Assembly: GCA_905212635.1 (NCBI GenBank)
Contig: CAJMFH010000014.1
Coordinates: 1-64,000 of the forward strand
Direction of reading: 5' to 3'
DNA length: 64,000 nt
From: an uncultured Lachnoclostridium sp.
GTDB lineage: Bacteria; Bacillota; Clostridia; Lachnospirales; Lachnospiraceae
Part shown: piece by piece, positions 1 to 7,715 of the stretch
Layout: each line of letters starts with the position of its first letter
Numbering within the stretch: position 1 is the stretch's first letter
Made by a program: the position numbers and the translations under genes
The notes under the pieces: model-generated
The model's database searches: none
Told to the model about the DNA's origin: nothing
Seen by the model: only the letters and a program-made list of their open reading frames with translations

Positions 1-2
1 AC

Positions 3-19
3 AAAGGAACTGCCTTTTT
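3..19 (+). terminator. Possible terminator of an upstream gene
   Basis: A short stem (AAAGG at 3-7 with CCTTT at 13-17) runs into a T tract at 15-19. It probably ends a gene lying left of the window. The stem is only 5 bp, so the call is weak. Between it and position 156 nothing else was recognised. Confidence 0.35.
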
Positions 20-156
20 CAATATTTATTTTTCCGAAAGTTTTTTTACGCTAACGAAATGAGAGGAGATAGTAATTCGTTGGTAGGTTTTTAATTTTCG
101 TAACTTTTCACATACACCACATTTATATGTGTTTAACTGTGAACAAATGTTCTGAA

Positions 157-185
157 TTGTATTTTGTCAATTATTGGTATATAAT
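157..185 (+). promoter_or_regulatory. Sigma-A type promoter of the MazF-like gene
   Basis: TTGTAT at 157-162 and TATAAT at 180-185 are separated by 17 bp. Transcription would start near 192, just before the purine-rich ribosome binding site GGGAGG at 206-211. No operator palindrome was obvious. Confidence 0.6.
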
Positions 186-304
186 GGAAAATAATATCAA
201 TAAATGGGAGGGTAAAAATAATCGAAAAACTTTATCATAATTTAATTCGTACAACTCGTTCATTTACAAATTCTATTGACAGAACAAACATTGAAGAAAG
301 AAAT

Positions 305-952
305 ATGGTAACATCAACACTAACAGATATGATAAATAGAATTTCTTTTATGACGAGAACCGATGCCGAAAGTAAAATATTAGAAGAACGTTTAATAAAA
401 GAAATGAAAAAGTTATCAAAGGAAATGTTTGTTAAAACTAATAATAAATCGGTTTATCTCAAAAAACTCCAAAGAAATATTGACTACTTAGCATGGGTAA
501 ATAAAAATAGAAAAATTAATCTATCGGCGAGAAATCGTACTGTTGGACAAAAAGAAATATTTTTTGCTTGTTTGGGAGATAATATAGGCAGCGAACAAAA
601 TGGTCGCAGACCCGTAATTATTTTACAAAATAATACTGGTAATACAAAAGGAAATACAACTATTGTTGCTCCGGTAACTACGCACAAGAAGAGTATCAAA
701 TATGATAGCACAGTTCATAGATATTATGTTAAAATAATACAAAACGGTATAGAAAGACGAAAATATCTTGATTTTTATGAAGTGCCTTTAAGATTAGAAA
801 ATAACCCAAGTGGGTTATATGGTTTTGTAAATGTTATGCATCTACGAGAAATTGATTGCAAAAGGATTGTTGGTTCATGTCGAGGAATTGCAACGGATCA
901 ATGTTTTAAAAATATAATTAAGGCTATAAACAAAAATTTAGATTGCAGTTGA
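305..952 (+). CDS. PemK/MazF-family toxin-like protein with long N-terminal extension
   Basis: The C-terminal part (about residues 80-190) has the PemK/MazF endoribonuclease pattern: a GQKEIFFACLGDNIGSEQ start strand, then GRRPVIIL, then a TTIVAPVTT strand. In this family the fold cleaves mRNA. The roughly 80-residue charged, probably helical N-terminal extension is longer than in classic MazF (about 110 aa in total). No antitoxin gene precedes it. The ATG at 305 has only a weak ribosome binding site. The open frame continues upstream without a stop, and GGGAGG at 206-211 sits 6 nt before an in-frame ATA at 218 (ATC at 221), so a non-canonical start that adds 28-29 residues is possible. The stop codon overlaps the -35 box of the next transcription unit. 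Confidence 0.75.
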   Translation: MVTSTLTDMINRISFMTRTDAESKILEERLIKEMKKLSKEMFVKTNNKSVYLKKLQRNIDYLAWVNKNRKINLSARNRTVGQKEIFFACLGDNIGSEQNGRRPVIILQNNTGNTKGNTTIVAPVTTHKKSIKYDSTVHRYYVKIIQNGIERRKYLDFYEVPLRLENNPSGLYGFVNVMHLREIDCKRIVGSCRGIATDQCFKNIIKAINKNLDCS

Positions 953-977
953 CATATAATACAGTATATGATAATAT
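949..977 (+). promoter_or_regulatory. Near-consensus promoter of a small RNA gene
   Basis: TTGACA at 949-954, a 17-bp spacer, and TAATAT at 972-977. The -35 hexamer contains the TGA stop of the preceding toxin gene. Predicted transcription start is about 984. Confidence 0.65.
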
Positions 978-983
978 TATATT

Positions 984-1118
984 ACTAAGATGAACGAAAG
1001 AGTTCATCACCAGTATCGTCTGTACTAGGTACAGATTAGAGGTAAATCAAATGTAGTATGTTATGACTAGGTCATAACAAGTAAAAGAGACATCGTTATG
1101 GTGTCTCTTTTACTTATA
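984..1118 (+). ncRNA. Candidate structured small RNA, about 130 nt
   Basis: Downstream of a good promoter lie successive hairpins: 990-1008 (7-bp stem GATGAAC/GTTCATC), 1020-1034 (CTGTAC-TAG-GTACAG), 1061-1077 (TTATGAC-TAG-GTCATAA) and a terminator at 1081-1113 (12-bp stem, TTTTAC end). Two hairpins share a UAG triloop in an ACUAGGU context. The longest reading frame is 12 codons without a ribosome binding site, so the product is probably RNA. No known family was recognised. The stretch from 1119 to 1228 shows nothing further except a small AAAGG/CCTTT palindrome at 1127-1140. Confidence 0.5.
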
Positions 1119-1228
1119 TACAAAATAAAGGAGACCTTTTAAGATAAAAAGCCATACTCTTCTATCGCTGGATATGAATCAAAATATTGTTTCTGATTTG
1201 AATTTTACCCTAATTATTTACTCTAAAA

Positions 1229-1356
1229 GAAGAGCATAGTTTTCACAACGAGAGATTAGAACACCGTCGGTGCATAGAGGACGTTTTCCGTCCTCATGCA
1301 CCGCTACGTGTGTTCTCTAAGCGCAAGCGGTCTCTCCTGAGAAAACTATGCTCTTC
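1229..1356 (-). terminator. 128-bp nested inverted repeat ending the carAB transcript
   Basis: An exact 16-bp outer inverted repeat (1229-1244 with 1341-1356, GAAGAGCATAGTTTTC) encloses an inner imperfect one of about 60 bp (1257-1317, arms around CGGTGCAT and GAGGACG). On the minus strand the outer arm is followed by TTTT, so it can act as a very large terminator. The proximal arm includes the last codons and stop of carB. It could instead be an inserted palindromic repeat element. Confidence 0.55.
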
Positions 1357-4300
1357 CACGCCCTTCAATCGTTGCAATATCTACCAGAGAAAGTTCTGAT
1401 TTATCGACATTTTCAAGGCTTGTCAGAAGGGCATTTGCCGTATCCAGAGAAGTCAGGCAGGTAACTCCTGTTTCGATGGACGTACGACGAATGAGGAATC
1501 CATCGTGAGAATGCTCACCCTGTTTTGGAATGTCGATGACAAGGTCAATCTCATGTCCAAGCAGAAGATCCATCAGTGTCGGAGATTCCTGCTCGATCTT
1601 ATTGACGCCGATCACATCCACGCCGGCTTCTTTCAATGCCTTCTGGGTTCCTCGTGTCGCATAAATTTCGTAGCCAAGTGCTTTAAAACGTTTTGCTACC
1701 GAAATGGCATCCGTTTTATCCTGATCTCTTACGGTAAGGATCATCTTCTTATGCTGCGGAAGATTAATACCGGCTCCCATAAACGCTTTGGAAAGTGCTT
1801 CATTAAATGTCTTCGCAATTCCGAGGCATTCGCCGGTCGATTTCATCTCCGGTCCGAGGCTGATCTCTGCGCCGCGCAGTTTTTCAAAAGAGAATACCGG
1901 CATCTTGATTGCGATATAATCCGATGGTTTTGCAAGTCCGGTCTCATAACCAAGATCTGTGATCTTCTCGCCGAGGATGACACGGGATGCCAATTTCACG
2001 ATCGGAATACCGGTAACTTTACTGATATAAGGTACGGTACGTGAAGAACGAGGATTTACCTCGATAACATACACTTCATCATTCATTACGATAAACTGAA
2101 TATTGATCAATCCGATAACATGAAGGGATCTTGCCAGTTTTCTCGTATAATCTACTAAGGTATCAATGACTTCCGGCTTGATGCTTTGTGCCGGATATAC
2201 CGAGATACTGTCTCCGGAGTGGATTCCGGCACGCTCGATATGCTCCATGATTCCGGGGATCAGGATGTCTTCGCCGTCACAGACCGCATCGACTTCCACT
2301 TCTTTTCCCATCAGGTATTTGTCTACAAGAATCGGATGCTCCTGTACGTGACGATTAATGATCGTCATAAATTCGCGGATATCATCGTCATTGATGGCAA
2401 TCTGCATGCCCTGTCCGCCGAGAACGTAGGATGGACGTACAAGAACCGGATAGCCCAGTTCATTGGCTGCCTTCAATGCTTCCTCTACCGTAAATACCGT
2501 ATGTCCCTTTGGTCTTGGGATTCCGCACTGTTCCAGAATCTCATCGAACAATTCACGGTCTTCTGCCGCATCGACATTTTCGGCGCTTGTTCCTAAGATT
2601 GGTACACCCATCTTCATCAGGGATTCCGTCAGTTTGATTGCCGTCTGTCCGCCAAACTGTACCACAGCACCATCCGGTTTTTCAAGATCTACGATATTCT
2701 GTACATCTTCCGGTGTCAATGGTTCAAAATACAATTTATTTGCCACGTCAAAGTCCGTACTTACGGTCTCTGGGTTGTTATTTACAATAATTGTCTCATA
2801 GCCGCTCTTTTCAAGAGACCATGCACTGTGAACCGAGCAGAAATCAAATTCGATACCCTGTCCGATACGGATTGGACCGGAACCAAGTACCAGCACTTTT
2901 TTCTTCGTACGTGTCGCATCTACTTCACATTCGCTTCCGAAACAACTGTAATAATATGGTGTCGCTGCCGCAAACTCTGCCGCACACGTATCTACCATCT
3001 TAAACGAAGCCGTGATGCCATTTTCAAGACGCATTGCACGAACTTCCTCTTCCGTCATGCCGGTATATCTTGCGATTACATTGTCCGGGAATTCAATTCT
3101 CTTTGCTTCTGCCAAAAGTTCCGGAGTCAGTTTTTCATTTTTCAGGCGTTGTTCCATCTCGACCAAAATGGCAATCTTATCGATAAACCATTTGTCAATT
3201 TTTGTAATATCATGGATTTCATCGTATGATGCCCCTTTACGGATCAGCTCTGCGATAACATAAATCCGGCGGTCATCAACGATACGTACACGTTCCAGCA
3301 GTTCCTCTTTGGAACGGTCGGTATATCTTCCGGTGTCAAGGCTGTCCAAATGCTGCTCCAGAGAACGGATGGCTTTCATCAAAGCGCCCTCAAAGTTCGT
3401 ACAGATACTCATAACCTCTCCGGTCGCTTTCATCTGGGTTGTCAATGTACGCTTCGCCTTAATAAATTTATCAAATGGCAGGCGCGGGATTTTGACTACA
3501 CAATAATCCAATGCCGGCTCAAAACTTGCATAGGTCTTTCCGGTGATCGCATTTGGGATCTCATCCAACGTGTAGCCGAGTGCAATCTTGGCTGCCACCT
3601 TAGCAATCGGATATCCTGTCGCCTTCGATGCCAGTGCGGAAGAACGGCTGACACGAGGGTTTACCTCGATAACACAGTATTCAAAAGATTCCGGATGCAG
3701 GGCAAACTGCACGTTACATCCACCGGTAATATTCAATTCTGTAATAATATTCAACGCAGAAGAACGAAGCATCTGATACTCTTTATCTGCCAATGTCTGA
3801 GACGGTGCTACGACGATACTGTCTCCGGTATGTACACCAACCGGATCCAGATTTTCCATATTACATACCGTAATACAGTTTCCGTTGCTGTCTCGCATCA
3901 CTTCGTACTCAATTTCTTTCCAGCCGGCGATGCAGCGCTCAATCAGACACTGTCCCACACGGGAAAGACGAAGTCCGTTCGCACAGATATCACGCAGTTC
4001 CTGCTCGTCGTGTGCGATTCCACCACCGCTTCCTCCTAACGTATACGCAGGACGGATAACGACAGGGTAACCGATCGTATTCGTAAAAGCAACCGCATCT
4101 TCTACATTTTCAACGACTTCACTGGCAGCGATCGGTTCTCCAATTTTTTCCATTGTCTTTTTAAATTCGAGACGGTCTTCGGCTTTTTTGATTGTCAGAG
4201 AGGTTGTACCGATCAGGCGGACATTCTGCTCTTTCAAAAATCCGCATTCTTCCAGTTCCATCGCAATATTCAGCGCTGCCTGTCCTCCCAAAGTAGGAAG

Positions 4301-4558
4301 TACGCTGTCCGGCTTCTCTTTTTTGATCAGGTTTTCCACCACTTCTACCGTAAGCGGCTCGATGTATACCTTATCTGCAATATCTTTATCTGTCATGATG
4401 GTAGCCGGATTGGAGTTGATCAATACCACTTCCATTCCTTCTTCTTTCAGCGAACGACATGCCTGTGTTCCCGCATAGTCAAATTCTGCCGCCTGTCCGA
4501 TTACGATCGGACCGGAACCGATCACAAGTACTTTTTTAATTCCATCTATTTTTGGCAT
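1346..4558 (-). CDS. carB: Carbamoyl-phosphate synthase large subunit
   Basis: CarB makes carbamoyl phosphate from bicarbonate, two ATP and ammonia channelled from CarA, feeding arginine and pyrimidine synthesis. The 1070 residues match the usual length. Two homologous ATP-grasp halves are visible, opening with KKVLVIGSGPIVIGQ and KKVLVLGSGPIRIGQ and each carrying a Gly-rich loop (RPAYTLGGSGGG; RPSYVLGGQGMQ). The last 130 or so residues form the MGS-like allosteric domain. GGAGG lies upstream of the ATG, and the start is 15 nt after the carA stop, so the two are co-transcribed. Placement behind arg, glt and gln genes rather than pyr genes suggests the main role is nitrogen and arginine supply. 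Confidence 0.97.
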   Translation of the reverse strand: MPKIDGIKKVLVIGSGPIVIGQAAEFDYAGTQACRSLKEEGMEVVLINSNPATIMTDKDIADKVYIEPLTVEVVENLIKKEKPDSVLPTLGGQAALNIAMELEECGFLKEQNVRLIGTTSLTIKKAEDRLEFKKTMEKIGEPIAASEVVENVEDAVAFTNTIGYPVVIRPAYTLGGSGGGIAHDEQELRDICANGLRLSRVGQCLIERCIAGWKEIEYEVMRDSNGNCITVCNMENLDPVGVHTGDSIVVAPSQTLADKEYQMLRSSALNIITELNITGGCNVQFALHPESFEYCVIEVNPRVSRSSALASKATGYPIAKVAAKIALGYTLDEIPNAITGKTYASFEPALDYCVVKIPRLPFDKFIKAKRTLTTQMKATGEVMSICTNFEGALMKAIRSLEQHLDSLDTGRYTDRSKEELLERVRIVDDRRIYVIAELIRKGASYDEIHDITKIDKWFIDKIAILVEMEQRLKNEKLTPELLAEAKRIEFPDNVIARYTGMTEEEVRAMRLENGITASFKMVDTCAAEFAAATPYYYSCFGSECEVDATRTKKKVLVLGSGPIRIGQGIEFDFCSVHSAWSLEKSGYETIIVNNNPETVSTDFDVANKLYFEPLTPEDVQNIVDLEKPDGAVVQFGGQTAIKLTESLMKMGVPILGTSAENVDAAEDRELFDEILEQCGIPRPKGHTVFTVEEALKAANELGYPVLVRPSYVLGGQGMQIAINDDDIREFMTIINRHVQEHPILVDKYLMGKEVEVDAVCDGEDILIPGIMEHIERAGIHSGDSISVYPAQSIKPEVIDTLVDYTRKLARSLHVIGLINIQFIVMNDEVYVIEVNPRSSRTVPYISKVTGIPIVKLASRVILGEKITDLGYETGLAKPSDYIAIKMPVFSFEKLRGAEISLGPEMKSTGECLGIAKTFNEALSKAFMGAGINLPQHKKMILTVRDQDKTDAISVAKRFKALGYEIYATRGTQKALKEAGVDVIGVNKIEQESPTLMDLLLGHEIDLVIDIPKQGEHSHDGFLIRRTSIETGVTCLTSLDTANALLTSLENVDKSELSLVDIATIEGRGRA

Positions 4559-4573
4559 AGTTCAAATCCTCCT

Positions 4574-5671
4574 CTACTGTTCCATCATCTGCATAAATCG
4601 GTCAAATAACACTTCCGAATCTTTTGGTCCGGCACAGGCTTCCGGATGGAACTGCACCGTAAAGATCTTTTTATTTTTATACCGCAGGCCTTCGACTGTG
4701 CCATCGTTGACATTGATAAAAGCAACTTCTGCCACATCCGCAGGGATGGTATCTTCTTTTACAACATACCCATGGTTCTGGGAGGAAATGTAAACTCTTC
4801 CTGTCTCCAGATCCTTAACCGGATGATTGGCACCGCGGTGTCCGTATTTCATTTTCTCTGTGTCAGCTCCATTGGCAAGTGCCATGAGCTGATGTCCGAG
4901 GCAAATGGCAAAAATTGGAATTTCCGAAGCATACAGTGTTTTGAGGTTTTCAATGACCTCTGTACACTCTTTCGGATCTCCCGGGCCATTTGTCAGCATG
5001 ATGCCATCCGGATTTTCTTTTAAGATCAGTTCCGGATTGGTTCTTGCCGGATAAATCGTTACCTCACAGCCGCGTTTCAACAGGCAGCGGGCGATGTTAA
5101 ATTTTGTTCCAACGTCAAGAATAGCAACCTTCTTTGTTACCGGAATGTTGCTATCTGTATCTAAATCTCCCGGTTTAAAAGAAACTGCTTCTTTTGTCGT
5201 CACTTTGTCAACGACACCGGAAACGCTATATTCTTTACATTTTTTCTTTACTTCTTCCAGATCGTAATCGGCATTGGTTGTAATCATGCCATTCATGGTA
5301 CCTTTTTCACGAAGGATCTTTGTGAGGGCACGTGTATCGATGCCTTGGATACCAGGGATGTTTTGCTCTACAAGAAAATCCTGAATGCTCTGCTCATTAC
5401 GGAAATTGCTGCTCAGACGGGATAACTCACGTACGATAAATCCATCCACATTGGACAATTTGGATTCCATATCCTTCCGGCAGATTCCATAATTGCCAAT
5501 AAGAGGATATGTCATAACGACTGCCTGTCCCGCATAACTCGGATCGGTCAGTACTTCCAGATATCCTGTCATTGACGTATTAAATACAATTTCGCTGATA
5601 ACTTCTCTTGTGCTTCCGATGCTTTCCCCGGTAAACACGGTTCCGTCTTCCAGAATTAAATAAGCTTTCAT
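4574..5671 (-). CDS. carA: Carbamoyl-phosphate synthase small (glutaminase) subunit
   Basis: CarA hydrolyses glutamine and passes ammonia to CarB. The N-terminal CarA domain (MKAYLILEDGTVFTG) is followed by a class I amidotransferase domain with the nucleophile elbow FAICLGHQLMALANG and the His-Glu pair in VQFHPEACAG. The ATG at 5671 was chosen over the in-frame ATG at 5683 because the GGAGG lies between them and fits only the downstream start; this gives 365 aa, normal for the family. The gene follows the ANTAR regulator by 18 nt and precedes carB by 15 nt. Confidence 0.96.
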   Translation of the reverse strand: MKAYLILEDGTVFTGESIGSTREVISEIVFNTSMTGYLEVLTDPSYAGQAVVMTYPLIGNYGICRKDMESKLSNVDGFIVRELSRLSSNFRNEQSIQDFLVEQNIPGIQGIDTRALTKILREKGTMNGMITTNADYDLEEVKKKCKEYSVSGVVDKVTTKEAVSFKPGDLDTDSNIPVTKKVAILDVGTKFNIARCLLKRGCEVTIYPARTNPELILKENPDGIMLTNGPGDPKECTEVIENLKTLYASEIPIFAICLGHQLMALANGADTEKMKYGHRGANHPVKDLETGRVYISSQNHGYVVKEDTIPADVAEVAFINVNDGTVEGLRYKNKKIFTVQFHPEACAGPKDSEVLFDRFMQMMEQ

Positions 5672-5689
5672 AATTACCTCCATGTTCTT

Positions 5690-6232
5690 TTATTCAAAAG
5701 TCAAAATCATCTCGGCAGTTTCCACTAAATTGTTTCCACTGTCCATGCTGAGTTTTTGAATGTATTTGTGTGCATCATTTTCTGTCATCTGATTTCGCTC
5801 CATCAAAAGAGCCTTTGCTTTATTGATAATCTTTTCTTCCTCGGCAGTACGGCGCTTGGGTTGTGTTTTCTTTCTTCGCTTCAGTTCCCGTGCGATGTCC
5901 ATCGTCATCATCTGCACCGTGCTTACAAATTCACGGCTATGGATGGGCATGGACAAACAAACAATATCTGAGCTGATACAATCTTCCAGCCTCGAAGGAC
6001 TGGCGACAAGCAGCATCGAAAATTCTCTCGGAAGATAGCCATACAATTCGCTGTAATGCATATCCGGCAGTTTGTATCCACAAACTACCACGCCGCCATC
6101 AGAATCATTGGCTGCTCCGATTGTCTGGGCTGCATTATTATATGCCATTGTATCATCAAATCCGTTTCGAATCAAAACATTTCTCAGATTTTTTGCATCT
6201 TCTAATTTGGGAAATGCCACAATAATCCGCAT
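5690..6232 (-). CDS. ANTAR-domain response regulator (RNA-binding antiterminator type)
   Basis: The N-terminal 110 or so residues have a CheY-like layout (RIIVAFPKLEDAKNLRNVL), but the usual phospho-acceptor Asp at the end of strand 3 reads VVVCGYKLPD, so this looks like a pseudo-receiver. Residues about 130-178 are an ANTAR domain (three helices; EEEKIINKAKALLMER, then NDAHKYIQKLSMDS). Family members such as EutV and NasR bind paired RNA hairpins and block intrinsic terminators in nitrogen-related leaders. The gene sits between glnA and carA. A plausible target is the terminator at the start of the gltB transcript, though the classical paired hexaloop motif was not found there. Confidence 0.88.
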   Translation of the reverse strand: MRIIVAFPKLEDAKNLRNVLIRNGFDDTMAYNNAAQTIGAANDSDGGVVVCGYKLPDMHYSELYGYLPREFSMLLVASPSRLEDCISSDIVCLSMPIHSREFVSTVQMMTMDIARELKRRKKTQPKRRTAEEEKIINKAKALLMERNQMTENDAHKYIQKLSMDSGNNLVETAEMILTFE

Positions 6233-6297
6233 TGGTTTTTTGCCTCCTTATTGAATGTTGGGTCTTTACAACGAACATTTTTTAACGAAGCAATTCC

Positions 6298-7611
6298 TCA
6301 GACACGGTCAAGGTATTTTTCCACTTCCCAGGCAGTTACCTGTCGTGAAAATTCTTCCCATTCTTCTGTTTTTTCGTTGATAATGATCTGGGAAAGTGTC
6401 TTTCCGATTACCTGCTGCAAAAATTCATCTTCTTCAAAGGCACGTATTGCCTCTCTCAGATTTCGCGGCAAAATGTCAAATTTTACCTTATCTTCTTCGG
6501 ATACATCATCCATACATACCGGCGGCTCGAGTTCCTTTCGGATTCCCTCCAATCCCGCCGCGAGACATCCTGCCAGCACCAGATACGGATTGCTTGCTCC
6601 GTCCGGGCTTCGTAAGATGACACGGGATCCGATCGTTCCGACATTGGTCAGACGGATCAGCGGTGTACGGTTTGTCCGCGACCACGTAATGTCCACCGGT
6701 GCATTGTAACCGGGAACCAGTCTCTTGTAGGAATTGATGATCGGATTATTGATCAATGTCAATCCTTTGATGTGCTGAATGATTCCTGCCATAAAATGGT
6801 AAGCCTCTTTACTCAGTCCATCTTCTGCCGAAGTATCGGTAAATATATTTTTTCCATCTTTACATAAAAACATATTCAAACTCATCGCCGATCCCTTTAA
6901 TCCGTATTTTGGTTTCGGCATAAAGGTCGCATGCAGTCCGTGGCGCTTTGCCACTGTGCGGACCGTAAGTTTGAATGTCATAATGTTATCTGCTGTGCGG
7001 AGTCCCTCATCAAACATAAAGTCGATGTGATGCTGTGCCACTTCATTGGAGTGGTAGGAACTTTCCATGACAAATCCCATTTCCTCTAAAGAAAGGACCA
7101 TGTCACGTCTTGCATTTTCCCCGGAATCCAGCGGCCCAATGTCAAAAAATCCACCTTTTTCATTGGAATTTGTCGTCGGCTGCCCATCTTCATCCGTATC
7201 AAATAAAAAGAATTCGTTTTCCGGTCCTACGTTAAAAGTATATCCCTCTTTTTCTGCTTGTTCAAGTACATTTTTTAAAATCCGTCTCGGATCTGCCTCA
7301 TATGGCGTCCCATCCGGGTTCAGCACGTCACAGATAAATCGTGCCACACGGCCTCTCTGCGGGCGCCACGGGAAAATGGTAAATGTGTCAAGATCCGGTG
7401 CCAGGATAAACTCTGACAAATCTTTGGTATCATATCCCTGAATGGCAGCTCCATCAAATACGACGCGGTTTTCCAAGATCCGATCCAGATGATTCGCCGT
7501 CATCGCGATATTTTTCAATGCTCCAAAACTGTCTACAAATTGAAGTCTGATAAATTCTACATCTTCCTCTTCTACTAAACGGTAGATATCCTGCTTTGTA
7601 TAATTTGCCAT
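6298..7611 (-). CDS. glnA: Glutamine synthetase, type I
   Basis: GlnA makes glutamine from glutamate, ammonia and ATP. With the start at 7611 the protein has 437 residues, the size of GSI-alpha enzymes of Firmicutes. Family signatures are visible: a beta-grasp N-terminus, NEFFLFDTDEDG, AQHHIDFMFDEG, KPKYGLKGSAMS (ATP and metal site) and RTNRTPLIRL. The ATG at 7611 is preferred over 7623 because AGGA lies 8 nt upstream of it. The gene lies between gltD and the ANTAR gene, forming a GS-GOGAT unit. Confidence 0.95.
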   Translation of the reverse strand: MANYTKQDIYRLVEEEDVEFIRLQFVDSFGALKNIAMTANHLDRILENRVVFDGAAIQGYDTKDLSEFILAPDLDTFTIFPWRPQRGRVARFICDVLNPDGTPYEADPRRILKNVLEQAEKEGYTFNVGPENEFFLFDTDEDGQPTTNSNEKGGFFDIGPLDSGENARRDMVLSLEEMGFVMESSYHSNEVAQHHIDFMFDEGLRTADNIMTFKLTVRTVAKRHGLHATFMPKPKYGLKGSAMSLNMFLCKDGKNIFTDTSAEDGLSKEAYHFMAGIIQHIKGLTLINNPIINSYKRLVPGYNAPVDITWSRTNRTPLIRLTNVGTIGSRVILRSPDGASNPYLVLAGCLAAGLEGIRKELEPPVCMDDVSEEDKVKFDILPRNLREAIRAFEEDEFLQQVIGKTLSQIIINEKTEEWEEFSRQVTAWEVEKYLDRV

Positions 7612-7657
7612 AGTAATCCTCATTTCTGCTTATTATTTTGCGCTTTTTTCGCACGAT

Positions 7658-7693
7658 AGGGACTGACATCTCTTGTACTCGGTGCCAGCCCCT
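7658..7693 (-). promoter_or_regulatory. Strong intercistronic hairpin between gltD and glnA
   Basis: On the minus strand an 11-bp stem (AGGGGCUGGCA with UGUCAGUCCCU, two G-U pairs) has a 14-nt loop. No U tract follows, so it is unlikely to be a simple terminator. It could be a processing or stability element, or a protein-binding site that separates glnA expression from gltBD. Confidence 0.4.
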
Positions 7694-7715
7694 AATTTCC
7701 TATTTGCCTTCTCTA

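Noticed and set aside
955..1118. tracrRNA or CRISPR-related RNA
   Set aside because: No cas gene or repeat array in the window and no anti-repeat found.
1142..1237. Short + strand frame after an AAAGGAG ending at the outer palindrome arm
   Set aside because: No normal start codon, poor spacing and no similarity to a known protein.
1505..4478. Plus-strand open frames across carB (and similar frames opposite other genes)
   Set aside because: They lie wholly opposite a strongly supported gene, have no ribosome binding sites and show no protein similarity.
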